Assembly: GCA_003132405.1 (NCBI GenBank)
Contig: PKXQ01000107.1
Location: 1-64,000 of the forward strand
Reading direction: 5' to 3'
DNA from: Acidobacteriaceae bacterium
GTDB lineage: Bacteria; Acidobacteriota; Terriglobia; Terriglobales; Acidobacteriaceae
Length of the DNA stretch: 64,000 bases
The number at the start of each line of letters is the position of its first letter. The first letter of the stretch is position 1. A model generated the notes under the pieces. The model was not told the origin of the DNA. It did no database searches and saw only the letters and a program-made list of their open reading frames with translations. A program made the position numbers and the translations under genes. Shown piece after piece: positions 26,994-34,572 of the stretch.

Positions 26994-27076
26994 TTGTGAT
27001 TTGCGATTTGTAATAGGCAATTTAAAAAGCAGGCATGCGGGTTGCAATCGCAAATCACAAATCACCAATTACAAAT
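26994..27076. repeat. Inverted pair of heptad arrays (ATTTG/CAAAT type)
   Basis: Left arm at 26,994-27,021 repeats TTGTGAT TTGCGAT-like units every 7 bp. Right arm at 27,042-27,076 repeats CGCAAAT CACAAAT-like units every 7 bp and is roughly the inverse complement of the left. The two are about 20 bp apart, so the element could fold as one hairpin. It lies between the phosphatase and hpt. Confidence 0.75.
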
Positions 27077-27079
27077 GCT

Positions 27080-27649
27080 TCAAAGATTCTCCAACACGCA
27101 AACATCCGGCAAATTCCGATACCGCTCCGCATAATCCAACCCATACCCAACCACATAAGCATCCGGAATGGTGAAGCCGATATATTGCGCCTCGATCGGC
27201 TGCTTGCGCCGCGAAGGCTTATCCAGCAACGCCGCAATCCTCAGCGTCTTCGGCTGATGCGCCTGCACCAGCTTCGAAATATAGTTGAGCGTCAGCCCGG
27301 TATCGAGAATATCCTCCACCAGAATCACGTTGCGCCCCGTCATCGAGCTATCCATATCCTTCGTCAGGCGCACCTCACCTAGCGAATCCCAAGCCGCGTG
27401 CCCTGCCGGATCCTCTTTAACCGTCGGCCGGTTTCCGTAACTCGACACGCCGATAAAATCAAACGTCGCATCGAGCGGAATCTGCCTCGCCAGATCGCCC
27501 AGAAAAATCGCAGCGCCCTTCAGAACGCCGACGAGAATAATCGATTGGCCATCGAAATCGCGCGCAATTTCTTTGCCGAGTTCGGCAACCCGCTTGGCGA
27601 TCGCTTCGCGTGAGATCAATACTTTAAGTTCAGGGGTATGTTCGGGCAT
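27080..27649 (-). CDS. hpt: Hypoxanthine phosphoribosyltransferase
   Basis: Purine-salvage enzyme converting hypoxanthine or guanine plus PRPP to IMP or GMP. It has 189 residues. The PRPP-binding motif ILVEDILDTGLTL is in mid-protein (about 108-120) and the GVLKGAAIFL loop is near residue 42. Length and motifs are normal. Heptad repeats begin within 5 bp of its stop codon. Confidence 0.94.
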   Translation of the reverse strand: MPEHTPELKVLISREAIAKRVAELGKEIARDFDGQSIILVGVLKGAAIFLGDLARQIPLDATFDFIGVSSYGNRPTVKEDPAGHAAWDSLGEVRLTKDMDSSMTGRNVILVEDILDTGLTLNYISKLVQAHQPKTLRIAALLDKPSRRKQPIEAQYIGFTIPDAYVVGYGLDYAERYRNLPDVCVLENL

Positions 27650-27860
27650 AGTGCATCATCTTATACACGACTTTGCCCGCAACGCGAAAACGTTTTAAAT
27701 CAACCTAATATTGTCAGGGCCGCGAGTCTCACGTAAGGGCAGAGCCTGCCCTGAGCTTGTCGAAGGGTGCCCCCACCTGCCCAGCCGAGCAAACGCTCGG
27801 CAGCGTCCGCGCCACGGCAATCTAAAATCCGCTATAAAATAAATTTGCTCGGAGGATTCA

Positions 27861-28562
27861 GTGAACATCAAAGGCATCCATCTAACCTGGCTAGGCCACG
27901 CCACCTTCCGCATCCAGACGCCCGAAGGCAAGACGCTCTACGTCGATCCCTGGATCGCCGGCAATCCCAAGTGCCCCGACGCCGATAAGAACGTCAAGCG
28001 CGCCGACGTCCTCATCTGCACTCACGGCCACGGCGACCACATCGGAGACGCCGTCGATGTAGGCAAAAAGCACAACTCCACCGCCGTCGGCATCTTCGAA
28101 CTCTGCCTCTGGCTCCAGAAAAAAGGTGTCAAACAAATCGCGCCCATGAATAAGGGCGGCACGCAAACCGTCGCCGACGTGAAGATCACCATGGTCCACG
28201 CCGTCCACTCCTGCGGCATTCAGGATGGCGACGAGATCGTCTACGGCGGCGAAGCCTGCGGCTACGTGCTCGAGTTCTCCAACGGAGTCAAGCTCTACCA
28301 CGCCGGCGACACCAACGTCTTCAGCGACATGGCTATCATCCGCGATCTCTACGCGCCCAAAATCGTCATGCTGCCCATCGGCGACCATTTCACCATGTCG
28401 CCGCGCGAGGCCGCCTATGCCTGCAAACTCCTCCAACCCGAAACCGTAATCCCCATGCACTTCGGCACCTTCCCGCAACTGACCGGCACTCCCAGCCAGC
28501 TGCAAAAGCTCGTGCCCGACGTAGAAGTGTTGGAAATGAAGCCAGGCCAAACAATTTCGTGA
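27861..28562 (+). CDS. UPF0173-type metal-dependent hydrolase
   Basis: A 233-residue MBL-fold protein. The family opening LTWLGHATFRI and the zinc motif THGHGDHIGD (about 54-63) are present. Later, YHAGDTNVF and IPMHFGTFP give the remaining ligands. UPF0173 proteins are widespread, with no settled physiological substrate. A GGAGG site lies about 8 nt upstream of the start. A repeat and then the O-methyltransferase gene follow. Confidence 0.92.
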   Translation: MNIKGIHLTWLGHATFRIQTPEGKTLYVDPWIAGNPKCPDADKNVKRADVLICTHGHGDHIGDAVDVGKKHNSTAVGIFELCLWLQKKGVKQIAPMNKGGTQTVADVKITMVHAVHSCGIQDGDEIVYGGEACGYVLEFSNGVKLYHAGDTNVFSDMAIIRDLYAPKIVMLPIGDHFTMSPREAAYACKLLQPETVIPMHFGTFPQLTGTPSQLQKLVPDVEVLEMKPGQTIS

Positions 28563-28590
28563 ACAAACACAAGAATGTCATTGTTTAAGA

Positions 28591-28632
28591 ATTGTCATCC
28601 TGAGCGAAGCGAAGGACCTGCTTTAGGATTTC
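28591..28632. repeat. Dispersed repeat, TCATCCTGAGCGAAGCGAAGG type
   Basis: Copy of the short dispersed element between the UPF0173 and O-methyltransferase genes, ending GACCTGCTTTAGG. A partial inverse (TTCGCTTCGCT) follows at once and could pair with it. Confidence 0.7.
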
Positions 28633-28654
28633 GCTTCGCTGCACAAGGAGCACT

Positions 28655-29320
28655 ATGACCAAACCCACCAAGCCCGAATGGCGCATGGGCGACATCACCG
28701 CCCCCGACGTCGACGACTACCTCTACGCCATGCTCCCGCCGCGCGACGCCGTCCTCACTGAAATGGAGAACGAGGCCGCCCAGCACGACATCCCCATAGT
28801 CGGCCCCGCCGTTGCTCGCATCTTTCATCAACTAGCGACCATCAGCGGCGCCAAGAAAATCTTCGAGATGGGCTCGGCCATCGGATACTCCACCATCTGG
28901 TGGGCGCGCGCCGTAGGCGACACCGGACGCGTCATCTACACCGACGGCGATCCCAAGAACGCCGAAAAAGCTCGCCACTATTTCGAGCGCGCCGGAGTCA
29001 GCAAGCGCATCACCGTCCGCGTAGGCGACGCCCTCGAATTTCTTTCGGAGGAGAAGCAGCCCTACGACATCATCTTCAACGACATCGACAAAACCGATTA
29101 CCCGCGCGTAGTTCGCCTAGCCCTCCCGCGCCTGAAAAGCGGAGGCCTCTTCATCACCGACAACGTCCTCTGGAGCGGCAAGGTCGCGAAGCCCCCCGCC
29201 AATCCCGACGCCCAAACCAAAGCCATCCTCGAATTCAACAAACTGATCTACGAATCAAAAGACCTGTTCACCACCATCCTGCCCATTCGCGACGGCGTCG
29301 CGGTGTGCGTGAAGAAGTAG
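28655..29320 (+). CDS. SAM-dependent O-methyltransferase (CCoAOMT-like)
   Basis: A 221-residue class I methyltransferase of the caffeoyl-CoA/catechol O-methyltransferase family (PF01596). SAM motif I is FEMGSAIGYSTIWWARA (about 69-85), with the acidic YTDGD after it. The metal-binding NDIDKTDYP and DNVLWSG stretches are conserved. Bacterial members methylate catechol-type hydroxyls of varied small molecules; the substrate is unknown. Preceded by an AAGGAG site. Confidence 0.9.
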   Translation: MTKPTKPEWRMGDITAPDVDDYLYAMLPPRDAVLTEMENEAAQHDIPIVGPAVARIFHQLATISGAKKIFEMGSAIGYSTIWWARAVGDTGRVIYTDGDPKNAEKARHYFERAGVSKRITVRVGDALEFLSEEKQPYDIIFNDIDKTDYPRVVRLALPRLKSGGLFITDNVLWSGKVAKPPANPDAQTKAILEFNKLIYESKDLFTTILPIRDGVAVCVKK

Positions 29321-29364
29321 GGAAGGGAACAGTTTGAAATTGTTTTGATTTGAAATTGTTTTGA

Positions 29365-29431
29365 AAGGGCACGGCTTCAGCCGTGCCGTTCACGCCCGCA
29401 AAACTGCGGGCTTTAGCCCCTGGGGGAATGC
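29365..29431. repeat. Diverged hairpin repeat (GGCACGGCTTCAGCCGTGCC)
   Basis: Perfect 8-bp stem GGCACGGC with loop TTCA, then CTGCGGGCTTTAGCCC and a GGGGGAATG end. It resembles the repeats at 13.9 and 20.2 kb in layout. It lies 45 bp after the methyltransferase gene and could serve as its transcript end. Confidence 0.6.
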
Positions 29432-29480
29432 GACAACCGTCCCAATAACTGGGGACCTACTTTAAAAAGTATCACTTAGC

Positions 29481-29516
29481 ATTGTCATCCCGAGCGAAGC
29501 GAGGGATCTGCAGTTT
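29481..29516. repeat. Dispersed repeat, TCATCCCGAGCGAAGCGAGG type
   Basis: Third copy of the short dispersed element, upstream of the antitoxin gene. It is nearly identical to the copy at 14,662. Confidence 0.7.
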
Positions 29517-29610
29517 TCCGGCGCGAACGACGTTGCCGTGTGCGCGAAGAAGCAGGGAAGCGAGGTACTATCATTTTGGCAATCAACAACGTGCCGGAGG
29601 TCAAGATTCC

Positions 29611-29835
29611 GTGAAAGCCTATACCTATTCCGAGGCGCGGCAAAAGTTTGCGACGGTGCTTGAGGAGGCCGAACGCGACGGGGCTGTTGAAATTCGCCGA
29701 CGAGATGGCGCCGTTTTCAGAATCCAACCGGCGCGAAAATCCAATGCGTCGCCGCTCGATGTGAAGGGCGTCAAGCTGAAAATATCCACCTCGGATCTAG
29801 TTGCAATCGTTCGGAAGGGACGTGAGCGCGGATAG
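29611..29835 (+). CDS. Phd/YefM-type antitoxin, no partner toxin
   Basis: A 74-residue protein from a GTG start. An N-terminal Phd/YefM fold (KAYTYSEARQKFATVLEEA, then VEIRRRDGAVFRI) is followed by a disordered toxin-binding tail. Such antitoxins bind DNA and neutralise RelE-like or Doc toxins. No toxin gene follows; the next 290 bp hold only repeats. The frame is open upstream through a repeat copy, but that part is not part of the protein. The stop codon lies inside a GGATAGC heptad array. Confidence 0.7.
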   Translation: MKAYTYSEARQKFATVLEEAERDGAVEIRRRDGAVFRIQPARKSNASPLDVKGVKLKISTSDLVAIVRKGRERG

Positions 29836-29850
29836 CGGATAGCGGATAGA
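29830..29850. repeat. Heptad array GGATAGC x3
   Basis: Three units, GGATAGC GGATAGC and GGATAGA. The first unit supplies the antitoxin stop codon (GGA TAG). Confidence 0.7.
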
Positions 29851-29925
29851 CGATGTGAAGCCCACATCTCGAAAACCGCGAAAAGTAGCGCATTCGGCAT
29901 CCACTTAACGCTGATATCACTGAGG

Positions 29926-29960
29926 GTTGTCATCCTGAGCAAAGCGAAGGACCTGCTTTT
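29926..29960. repeat. Dispersed repeat, TCATCCTGAGCAAAGCGAAGG type
   Basis: Fourth copy of the short dispersed element, ending GACCTGCTTTTTG. The surrounding 29,836-30,129 gap holds nothing else I can identify. Confidence 0.7.
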
Positions 29961-30129
29961 TGCGGCGAATACCTAAGGTGGCACCGAATCTCGGCGAATC
30001 ACCGCCTGCCTTTGGGCGAAATGACGTGGCGATTTAACAATCGCAAAACCCGTTTCTGTTTCGCGGCACGATGTTGAGGCTCATTCATCCCGAAGACCTC
30101 GAAAATAAGGAGTCGACCAAAACGGCTGC

Positions 30130-30969
30130 CTAGTTTTGAGTTAGCTTCGGCGCTGGCTGTGAAGATGTTGGCATTGGTATTTGCATCGGACTTCCATTTA
30201 CACCCTCTGTAATTATGCGCCCTCCTAATTGCTTAACGTCGGAAGCTTTGTTTATGCTGCTGCTTTGAACATCATTAGGGATAATAGCGATGGCGTGCCA
30301 CATCTGGAATGTAACCGAAAAAGATTGACCTGGAGGTGCTGTTAATCCGGGAGGAGGACTGCCAGCCGTCTTTGCTACCTCTGCGAGTTTGCCTAGAGGA
30401 GCAACGATGCCCATTATTCCCGGTCCATTGGAATTGGTACTGATATGGAATGGCGCGCTGACGGCAATTCGCGTATCGTCTAGATAATCAATGGATGCGT
30501 CCATAATTCCGCATAGCAACACCAACCTATAATCGTCTGCAAAACCTGTTAAGCGCGACGTGTCTATGTCCGCCGTGCAGGTTTGCGTTTGTTTCAATGG
30601 GTCACTTGTACCTCCATAAGTCATAATGATGTTAGGCAGTGATCCTGTTGCCCTTACGGTAATAACGCATCCCAAGAGAAGCGATACAAGCGCTACGCTG
30701 GCGACCAAACCACCTATAGAGCCGCGTGCGCTGGCGTCAGTCTTGCGTCGCCTAATCTCATAGAGCAGCCACACAATGGCTGCTAGGCCGATCACCCACC
30801 AGCCAAAATTGCGATATATCTGAAGCAGAGTTGCCACTTTTTCATCCCGAACCGACAGCAAAAAATCTAAGTGCTCCGCATACTCCAAAATCTTGATAAA
30901 AATATCTCCGACCAGCACTACGGTAGGAGCAATTTCTCCTCGTGGCGACGAAGTTGTTGGCGTTTCCAT
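30130..30969 (-). CDS. Hypothetical membrane protein
   Basis: About 279 residues. The ATG at 30969 has a GAGG ribosome site 8 nt upstream; the open frame to 31071 lacks one. Two membrane helices are clear, at about 53-75 (NFGWWVIGLAAIVWLLYEI) and 89-110 (GGLVASVALVSLLLGCVI). The C-terminal two thirds (about 110-279) would lie outside the cytoplasm and end in a Pro/Ser/Thr-rich tail. No known domain is recognised. It is richer in A+T than its neighbours, hinting at different ancestry. Confidence 0.65.
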   Translation of the reverse strand: METPTTSSPRGEIAPTVVLVGDIFIKILEYAEHLDFLLSVRDEKVATLLQIYRNFGWWVIGLAAIVWLLYEIRRRKTDASARGSIGGLVASVALVSLLLGCVITVRATGSLPNIIMTYGGTSDPLKQTQTCTADIDTSRLTGFADDYRLVLLCGIMDASIDYLDDTRIAVSAPFHISTNSNGPGIMGIVAPLGKLAEVAKTAGSPPPGLTAPPGQSFSVTFQMWHAIAIIPNDVQSSSINKASDVKQLGGRIITEGVNGSPMQIPMPTSSQPAPKLTQN

Positions 30970-31200
30970 GCGATTGCCTCGACGTGCTCCTCGCCGAATT
31001 AATTCAACTGAGGATTCAACGTGCGAATGGTACGCTAATTGCCCTCGTGCGTCAAATGCACAATCCGTCAACTTTGCGCTTTAGTTTCTTACAGTTACAT
31101 CTAATTTCTCAATATGATTGTGGGCGAACGGTGAGCGAATATTACCCGCCTATAAACATGCCATTTGGGTGAGTGGTAAAATCATCCCTTTCCCACGCCG

Positions 31201-32289
31201 ATGAAAACCCCCACACTCCCGCAGGTTGAACAAATCCCGGAAACTCTACCCCGCACCCAGCTGCTAGCGGAGCCGGACTCGAACACTGACGTCCTCATCG
31301 TCGGAGCCGGCCCCACTGGCCTGGCCTGCGCTATCGAGATTCAGAAGGCTGGCTTCAAGGCGCTCATCATCGACAAGGGATGCCTCGTCAATTCCATCTA
31401 TCGCTATCCCACTAACATGGTGTTTTTCACCACGCCTGAGCTGCTTGAGATTGGCGACATTCCTTTCACCACCTCAGCGGCGAAGCCTACGCGGCTCGAC
31501 GCGCTCGAATATTACCGCCGCGTCGCCGAGCACTATCATGTCGATGCCCGCCTCTACGAGTGGGTAAAGACCATCACCGGCGAGGACAACGATTTTCGCG
31601 TTGCCACCAGCGATCGCCACGGAGCCATCCACGACTACCGCGCGCGCAAAATTATTCTCGCCACCGGCTATTACGATCTCGCCAACCAACTAGAAATTCC
31701 CGGAGAAGACCTCGAGAAAGTTTTTCACTATTATCGCGAGCCGCATCCCTACTTCGATACCGACGTGCTGGTCATCGGCGGCAAGAACTCGGCGGCCGAG
31801 GCGGCTCTCGATCTGTGGCGTCATGGATCGCGCGTCACCCTCGTCCATCGCGGAGCGCAGATCCATAACCACGTCAAATACTGGGTGCGCCCCGATATCG
31901 AGAACCGCATCAAAGCCGGCCAAATCACCGCGCACTTCAACAGCACGGTGCAGGAGATTCGCGAGGATTGCGTCGTCCTGCGCACTCCCTCGGGCCGCCT
32001 TCGCCTGAAAAATGATTTCGTCTTCGCCCTCACTGGCTACCATCCCGACTACGATTTCCTGCGCAGTGCAGGCGTTGAATTCGCCACGGAACAGATGCGT
32101 CCAGTCTGCGACCCTGAGACCCTGGAATCGAATGTTCTGGGAATGTACGTTGCGGGCGTGATCGTTGCCGGTTCGCGGACGAATGAAATCTTCATCGAGA
32201 ATGGGCGCTTCCACGGCAAGCTGATCGCCCGTCACCTCGCCGAAAAGCTGGGCGGAAGCAACCCGAATTTTCCTCTTGACGCCACTTGA
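31201..32289 (+). CDS. ypdA: YpdA-like FAD/NAD(P)-dependent disulfide reductase family protein
   Basis: A 362-residue flavoprotein. The FAD motif is DVLIVGAGPTGLACAIE (about 30-46) and the NAD(P) motif is VLVIGGKNSAAEAALDL (about 178-194). The segment KGCLVNSIYRYPTNMVFFTT is characteristic of YpdA (Bdr), the NADPH-dependent reductase of bacillithiol disulfide. The usual thioredoxin-reductase CxxC is absent, as expected for YpdA. Whether this organism makes bacillithiol is not shown here. It is the last C-rich plus-strand gene before the parS site. Confidence 0.9.
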   Translation: MKTPTLPQVEQIPETLPRTQLLAEPDSNTDVLIVGAGPTGLACAIEIQKAGFKALIIDKGCLVNSIYRYPTNMVFFTTPELLEIGDIPFTTSAAKPTRLDALEYYRRVAEHYHVDARLYEWVKTITGEDNDFRVATSDRHGAIHDYRARKIILATGYYDLANQLEIPGEDLEKVFHYYREPHPYFDTDVLVIGGKNSAAEAALDLWRHGSRVTLVHRGAQIHNHVKYWVRPDIENRIKAGQITAHFNSTVQEIREDCVVLRTPSGRLRLKNDFVFALTGYHPDYDFLRSAGVEFATEQMRPVCDPETLESNVLGMYVAGVIVAGSRTNEIFIENGRFHGKLIARHLAEKLGGSNPNFPLDAT

Positions 32290-32323
32290 GGGCGGTCGGG
32301 AAAAGGAGAACACTTAGCAAAAA

Positions 32324-32339
32324 TGTTCCACGTGGAACA
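32324..32339. promoter_or_regulatory. parS centromere site (ParB binding)
   Basis: TGTTCCACGTGGAACA matches the bacterial parS consensus TGTTNCACGTGNAACA at every defined position. It is the centre of a perfect 22-bp palindrome (32,321-32,342). The 14 fixed positions make a chance match in a window of this size very unlikely. ParB binds such sites to drive origin segregation. It sits in an AT-rich 254-bp gap where plus-strand base composition changes from C-rich to G-rich. No other parS match was found in the window. Confidence 0.85.
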
Positions 32340-32440
32340 TTTGTAGTTGCAGTTATGTATTCATGATACTGTACGTATATAATTGCGTAGTCGAATGTGT
32401 CGTACGTCATTGATAATACTGATGAAGCTTACTATGCGCG
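32340..32440. other. AT-rich segment next to parS, candidate unwinding region
   Basis: About 100 bp clearly richer in A+T than surrounding genes, with TATATAAT-like and TATGTATTCATGATAC stretches. No exact DnaA box (TTWTNCACA) is found in it. I flag it as the most likely place for origin unwinding if the origin is here, at low confidence. Confidence 0.3.
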
Positions 32441-32478
32441 GGCGGCGCGCCCATCGCGGGGGTAGTCGATTGTCCACT

Positions 32479-32516
32479 GTGGAATCCCACCCTAACGTCG
32501 AAGAGCACGTTAGGAT
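32479..32516. repeat. GTGGAATCCCAC / CCTAACGT hairpin repeat, copy 1
   Basis: GTGGAATCCCAC followed by CCTAACGT and its complement ACGTTAGG (8-bp stem, 8-nt loop). A related copy is at 34,180-34,222. The two copies bracket the region around the candidate origin. Confidence 0.65.
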
Positions 32517-32543
32517 GGTGCGCCCGGCCAACGAACCGCTTGC

Positions 32544-33560
32544 CTAGGCGGCTTTGCGCGGTTCCTCCGTGTCAGTCTTTTCCTGGTCGGAGCTTGCTTC
32601 ACGAGTAAAAGAAAGATTTGGCGCGCCGGTTTTCTCCAGGCTTCTTCGCTTTCTCCACCGGCTGAGAGATGGCACCAGGACGCCGATGAGGATCACCAAA
32701 ACGGCAAAGCCGATCAGGAGCACTAAGGTCGTCCCGTGCCTGGTGGGCGCAGCGGGAGTGGTGGCGGCCGCATCCGTGGTGCCAGCGGTCTCCGGCGATG
32801 GGGTGGCGGGCGCAGCGGGTGTAGCGGCGGCTGCGGCAGGCTGGCTGGCAGTCTCCGCTGACTCGCTGGCAGTGACATCCGGTGCAGTCGCGACTGCGGC
32901 GGTTGTTGCCGAACGTCTTCGCGAATGGACTGGAACCGTCTGGTCGGCGGCGTCCGCGGCAGATTTGTCCCAATCCGGAGTGCTGGCAGCCGCAGCCGGA
33001 GCAGCGGCAACGACGGTGGACGCCATGTCAGTTTCTGCTGCCGGAGTCGCGTCTACAGCGGGTGTGGCGGCAGTCTCCGCAGGTGTGTTGACAGTCGCAA
33101 CGGGCGGGGCGGGCGCGGAGGCGTCCGCAGCGGGTGCGACCTCAGTCTCCGCAACCGTATTGCTGGTAGTGGCAGCGGCAGGCGGCGGGACGGCATTATC
33201 GGCGGGCGTGGTGACAGTCGCGGTCGGTACGGCGGCGGCCACAGCGCAGTGCTCGGAGATCATGTTGAGTTCGCTAACGGCAAAGGTGTTATCAGCAGCG
33301 TCGGGACTCGCCGCACTTGCACTTCCTCTATGCCCGATGAGGGTTACGTCATGTCCCACATGCTGATTGAGATCGACACCGCTGGCAGTGACCCTGAAAG
33401 TGTGTCCGGTGCCATCTTCCGCAACTGTGTAGTTGCCGTCCGAGCCCGCCAGGCAACCCTTAATAGTCTGGTCTGGATTGGTGCTCGCCGCGGGAGTCTG
33501 TGCAAACCCCAGCGCGACCAGCAGGGCCGGTAGAACGATCAACAGCAATGCTCTCTTCAT
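32544..33560 (-). CDS. Exported Ala/Thr/Pro-rich protein with C-terminal membrane anchor
   Basis: A 338-residue protein. A signal peptide (MKRALLLIVLPALLVALGFA) is followed by a small domain (about 30-105) of the GCLAGSDGNYTV...GHTFRVTASG kind. I associate this with an Acidobacteriota-enriched exported domain (DUF5818-like, from memory). Residues about 110-275 are low-complexity Ala/Thr/Pro/Val, probably an extended wall-spanning linker. A single membrane helix (TLVLLIGFAVLVILIGVLV, about 280-298) and a basic SRWRKRRS stop-transfer follow, then a charged cytoplasmic tail. It is the first gene right of the parS gap. Function unknown. Confidence 0.7.
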   Translation of the reverse strand: MKRALLLIVLPALLVALGFAQTPAASTNPDQTIKGCLAGSDGNYTVAEDGTGHTFRVTASGVDLNQHVGHDVTLIGHRGSASAASPDAADNTFAVSELNMISEHCAVAAAVPTATVTTPADNAVPPPAAATTSNTVAETEVAPAADASAPAPPVATVNTPAETAATPAVDATPAAETDMASTVVAAAPAAAASTPDWDKSAADAADQTVPVHSRRRSATTAAVATAPDVTASESAETASQPAAAAATPAAPATPSPETAGTTDAAATTPAAPTRHGTTLVLLIGFAVLVILIGVLVPSLSRWRKRRSLEKTGAPNLSFTREASSDQEKTDTEEPRKAA

Positions 33561-33832
33561 GGAATCCTCCGAAGATTCTCGCCTCGCGGCGTTCTAGAAT
33601 TTCGCTTGGGATTTGCTTCTGTTCCCGATTCTGATGTCGAACCCTCGAGGCTTTCGGATTCCGGCGTGAGAACTTAAAACATCCAGGTGAAACAGGACGA
33701 TGGTATTCGGTGAGAACTTGGCTGTCTGTTCCAAACGGCTCACATTTTGAGTTTTAAGTGGAAGACTGCGAGTATCGCACGACGGACGGTGTAATTCAAT
33801 TGAAGTACAATAAGGGGAGAAGGAGTTTTCTC

Positions 33833-34126
33833 ATGCCGGCGAATGCGTTGGTGCAAACACGGATCGATCCTGCCGTGAAAGAGCGGGCGGCGGTGGTGCT
33901 GGGAAAAATGGGGATCACCATCTCGGACGCGGTGCGCATTCTGTTGACGCGGACCGCGAACGAAGGCGAACTCCCTTTCACGCTGACCAGTAATGCCGCC
34001 CATGATGCATGGTTCCGCGCCAAGGTGCAGGAAGCGCTGGATGATCCGCGTCCGGGTATTCCACATAAGAAGGTTGAGGCGCATTTCTCCAGGCGGCGCG
34101 CCGCCGCGCCGCGCAAGATGCGATAG
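33833..34126 (+). CDS. RelB/DinJ family antitoxin
   Basis: A 97-residue protein with a strong AAGGAG site. The ribbon-helix-helix segment is ALVQTRIDPAVKERAAVVLGKMGITISDAVRILLTR (residues about 5-40), typical of RelB/DinJ. The C-terminal part would bind a RelE/YafQ-type toxin and is basic here. No toxin gene follows; instead there is a broken second antitoxin. It may be an orphan regulator or the residue of a degraded module. Confidence 0.82.
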   Translation: MPANALVQTRIDPAVKERAAVVLGKMGITISDAVRILLTRTANEGELPFTLTSNAAHDAWFRAKVQEALDDPRPGIPHKKVEAHFSRRRAAAPRKMR

Positions 34127-34179
34127 TTAAGAAATGCGAACGTGTGGTGCACGCGAAAAACCCCAACCACCGTGCGGCA

Positions 34180-34222
34180 GTGGAATCCCACTATAACGTC
34201 GAAAAACGCGACAGTTAGGATG
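34180..34222. repeat. GTGGAATCCCAC hairpin repeat, copy 2
   Basis: GTGGAATCCCAC and a CTATAACGTCG arm facing CGACAGTTAGG. Diverged copy of the element at 32,479. It lies directly upstream of the broken antitoxin gene. Confidence 0.6.
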
Positions 34223-34227
34223 AGCGC

Positions 34228-34461
34228 CTGAGTCCGGAAGTTTACGATCTTCTCAAACGCGCGCTTGCTCTCCCGGTCGACGAGCGTGCGGCATTGGCTA
34301 ACACGCTGCTGGATACGCTGGCTAGGACGGACAATTCTGTGCCAGAGGCTTGGGATGCGGAAGTGGCTCATCGCATTGAAGACCTCAAGGCGGGCAAGGC
34401 AGTTACCGTTCCCTGAGAAGAACTGCATCGTGAGCTGTTGGCCATGGTGAATGAGCGGTAA
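34228..34461 (+). pseudogene. Addiction-module antitoxin (PF09720-like), disrupted
   Basis: The frame reads LSPEVYDLLKRALALPVDER, then ALANTLLDTL and EAWDAEVAHRIEDLKAGK. This matches the short helical antitoxins that usually pair with RelE/ParE toxins. It begins with CTG where a start codon is expected, with an AGGA site upstream. A TGA at 34,414-34,416 interrupts it. The frame continues after the TGA (EELHRELLAMVNER) to a TAA at 34,459. Loss of start and an internal stop suggest decay, though CTG initiation is possible. No toxin is next to it. Confidence 0.7.
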
Positions 34462-34468
34462 GTGGTTT

Positions 34469-34545
34469 AACCCCGGCGGCTAAAGCCTGTCTCCAAGCAA
34501 TGCAGATACCGCAGCGCTGAAGCGCTGCGCCACCCAAAGTCTCCC
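34469..34545. repeat. Dispersed GC-rich hairpin repeat, inverted copy
   Basis: CCGGCGGCTAAAGCC, then GCAGCGCTGAAGCGCTGCGCCACCC. Inverse-complement copy of the element at 20,203-20,279, directly upstream of miaB. Confidence 0.7.
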
Positions 34546-34572
34546 CGTTGGATGGTGGTTTATACTGGCTCC

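Noticed and set aside
25867-27174. 435-codon plus-strand ORF
   Set aside because: Runs antisense to the GAF-GAF-PP2C gene, which has clear domains; the Arg/Gln/His-rich product looks like a shadow frame.
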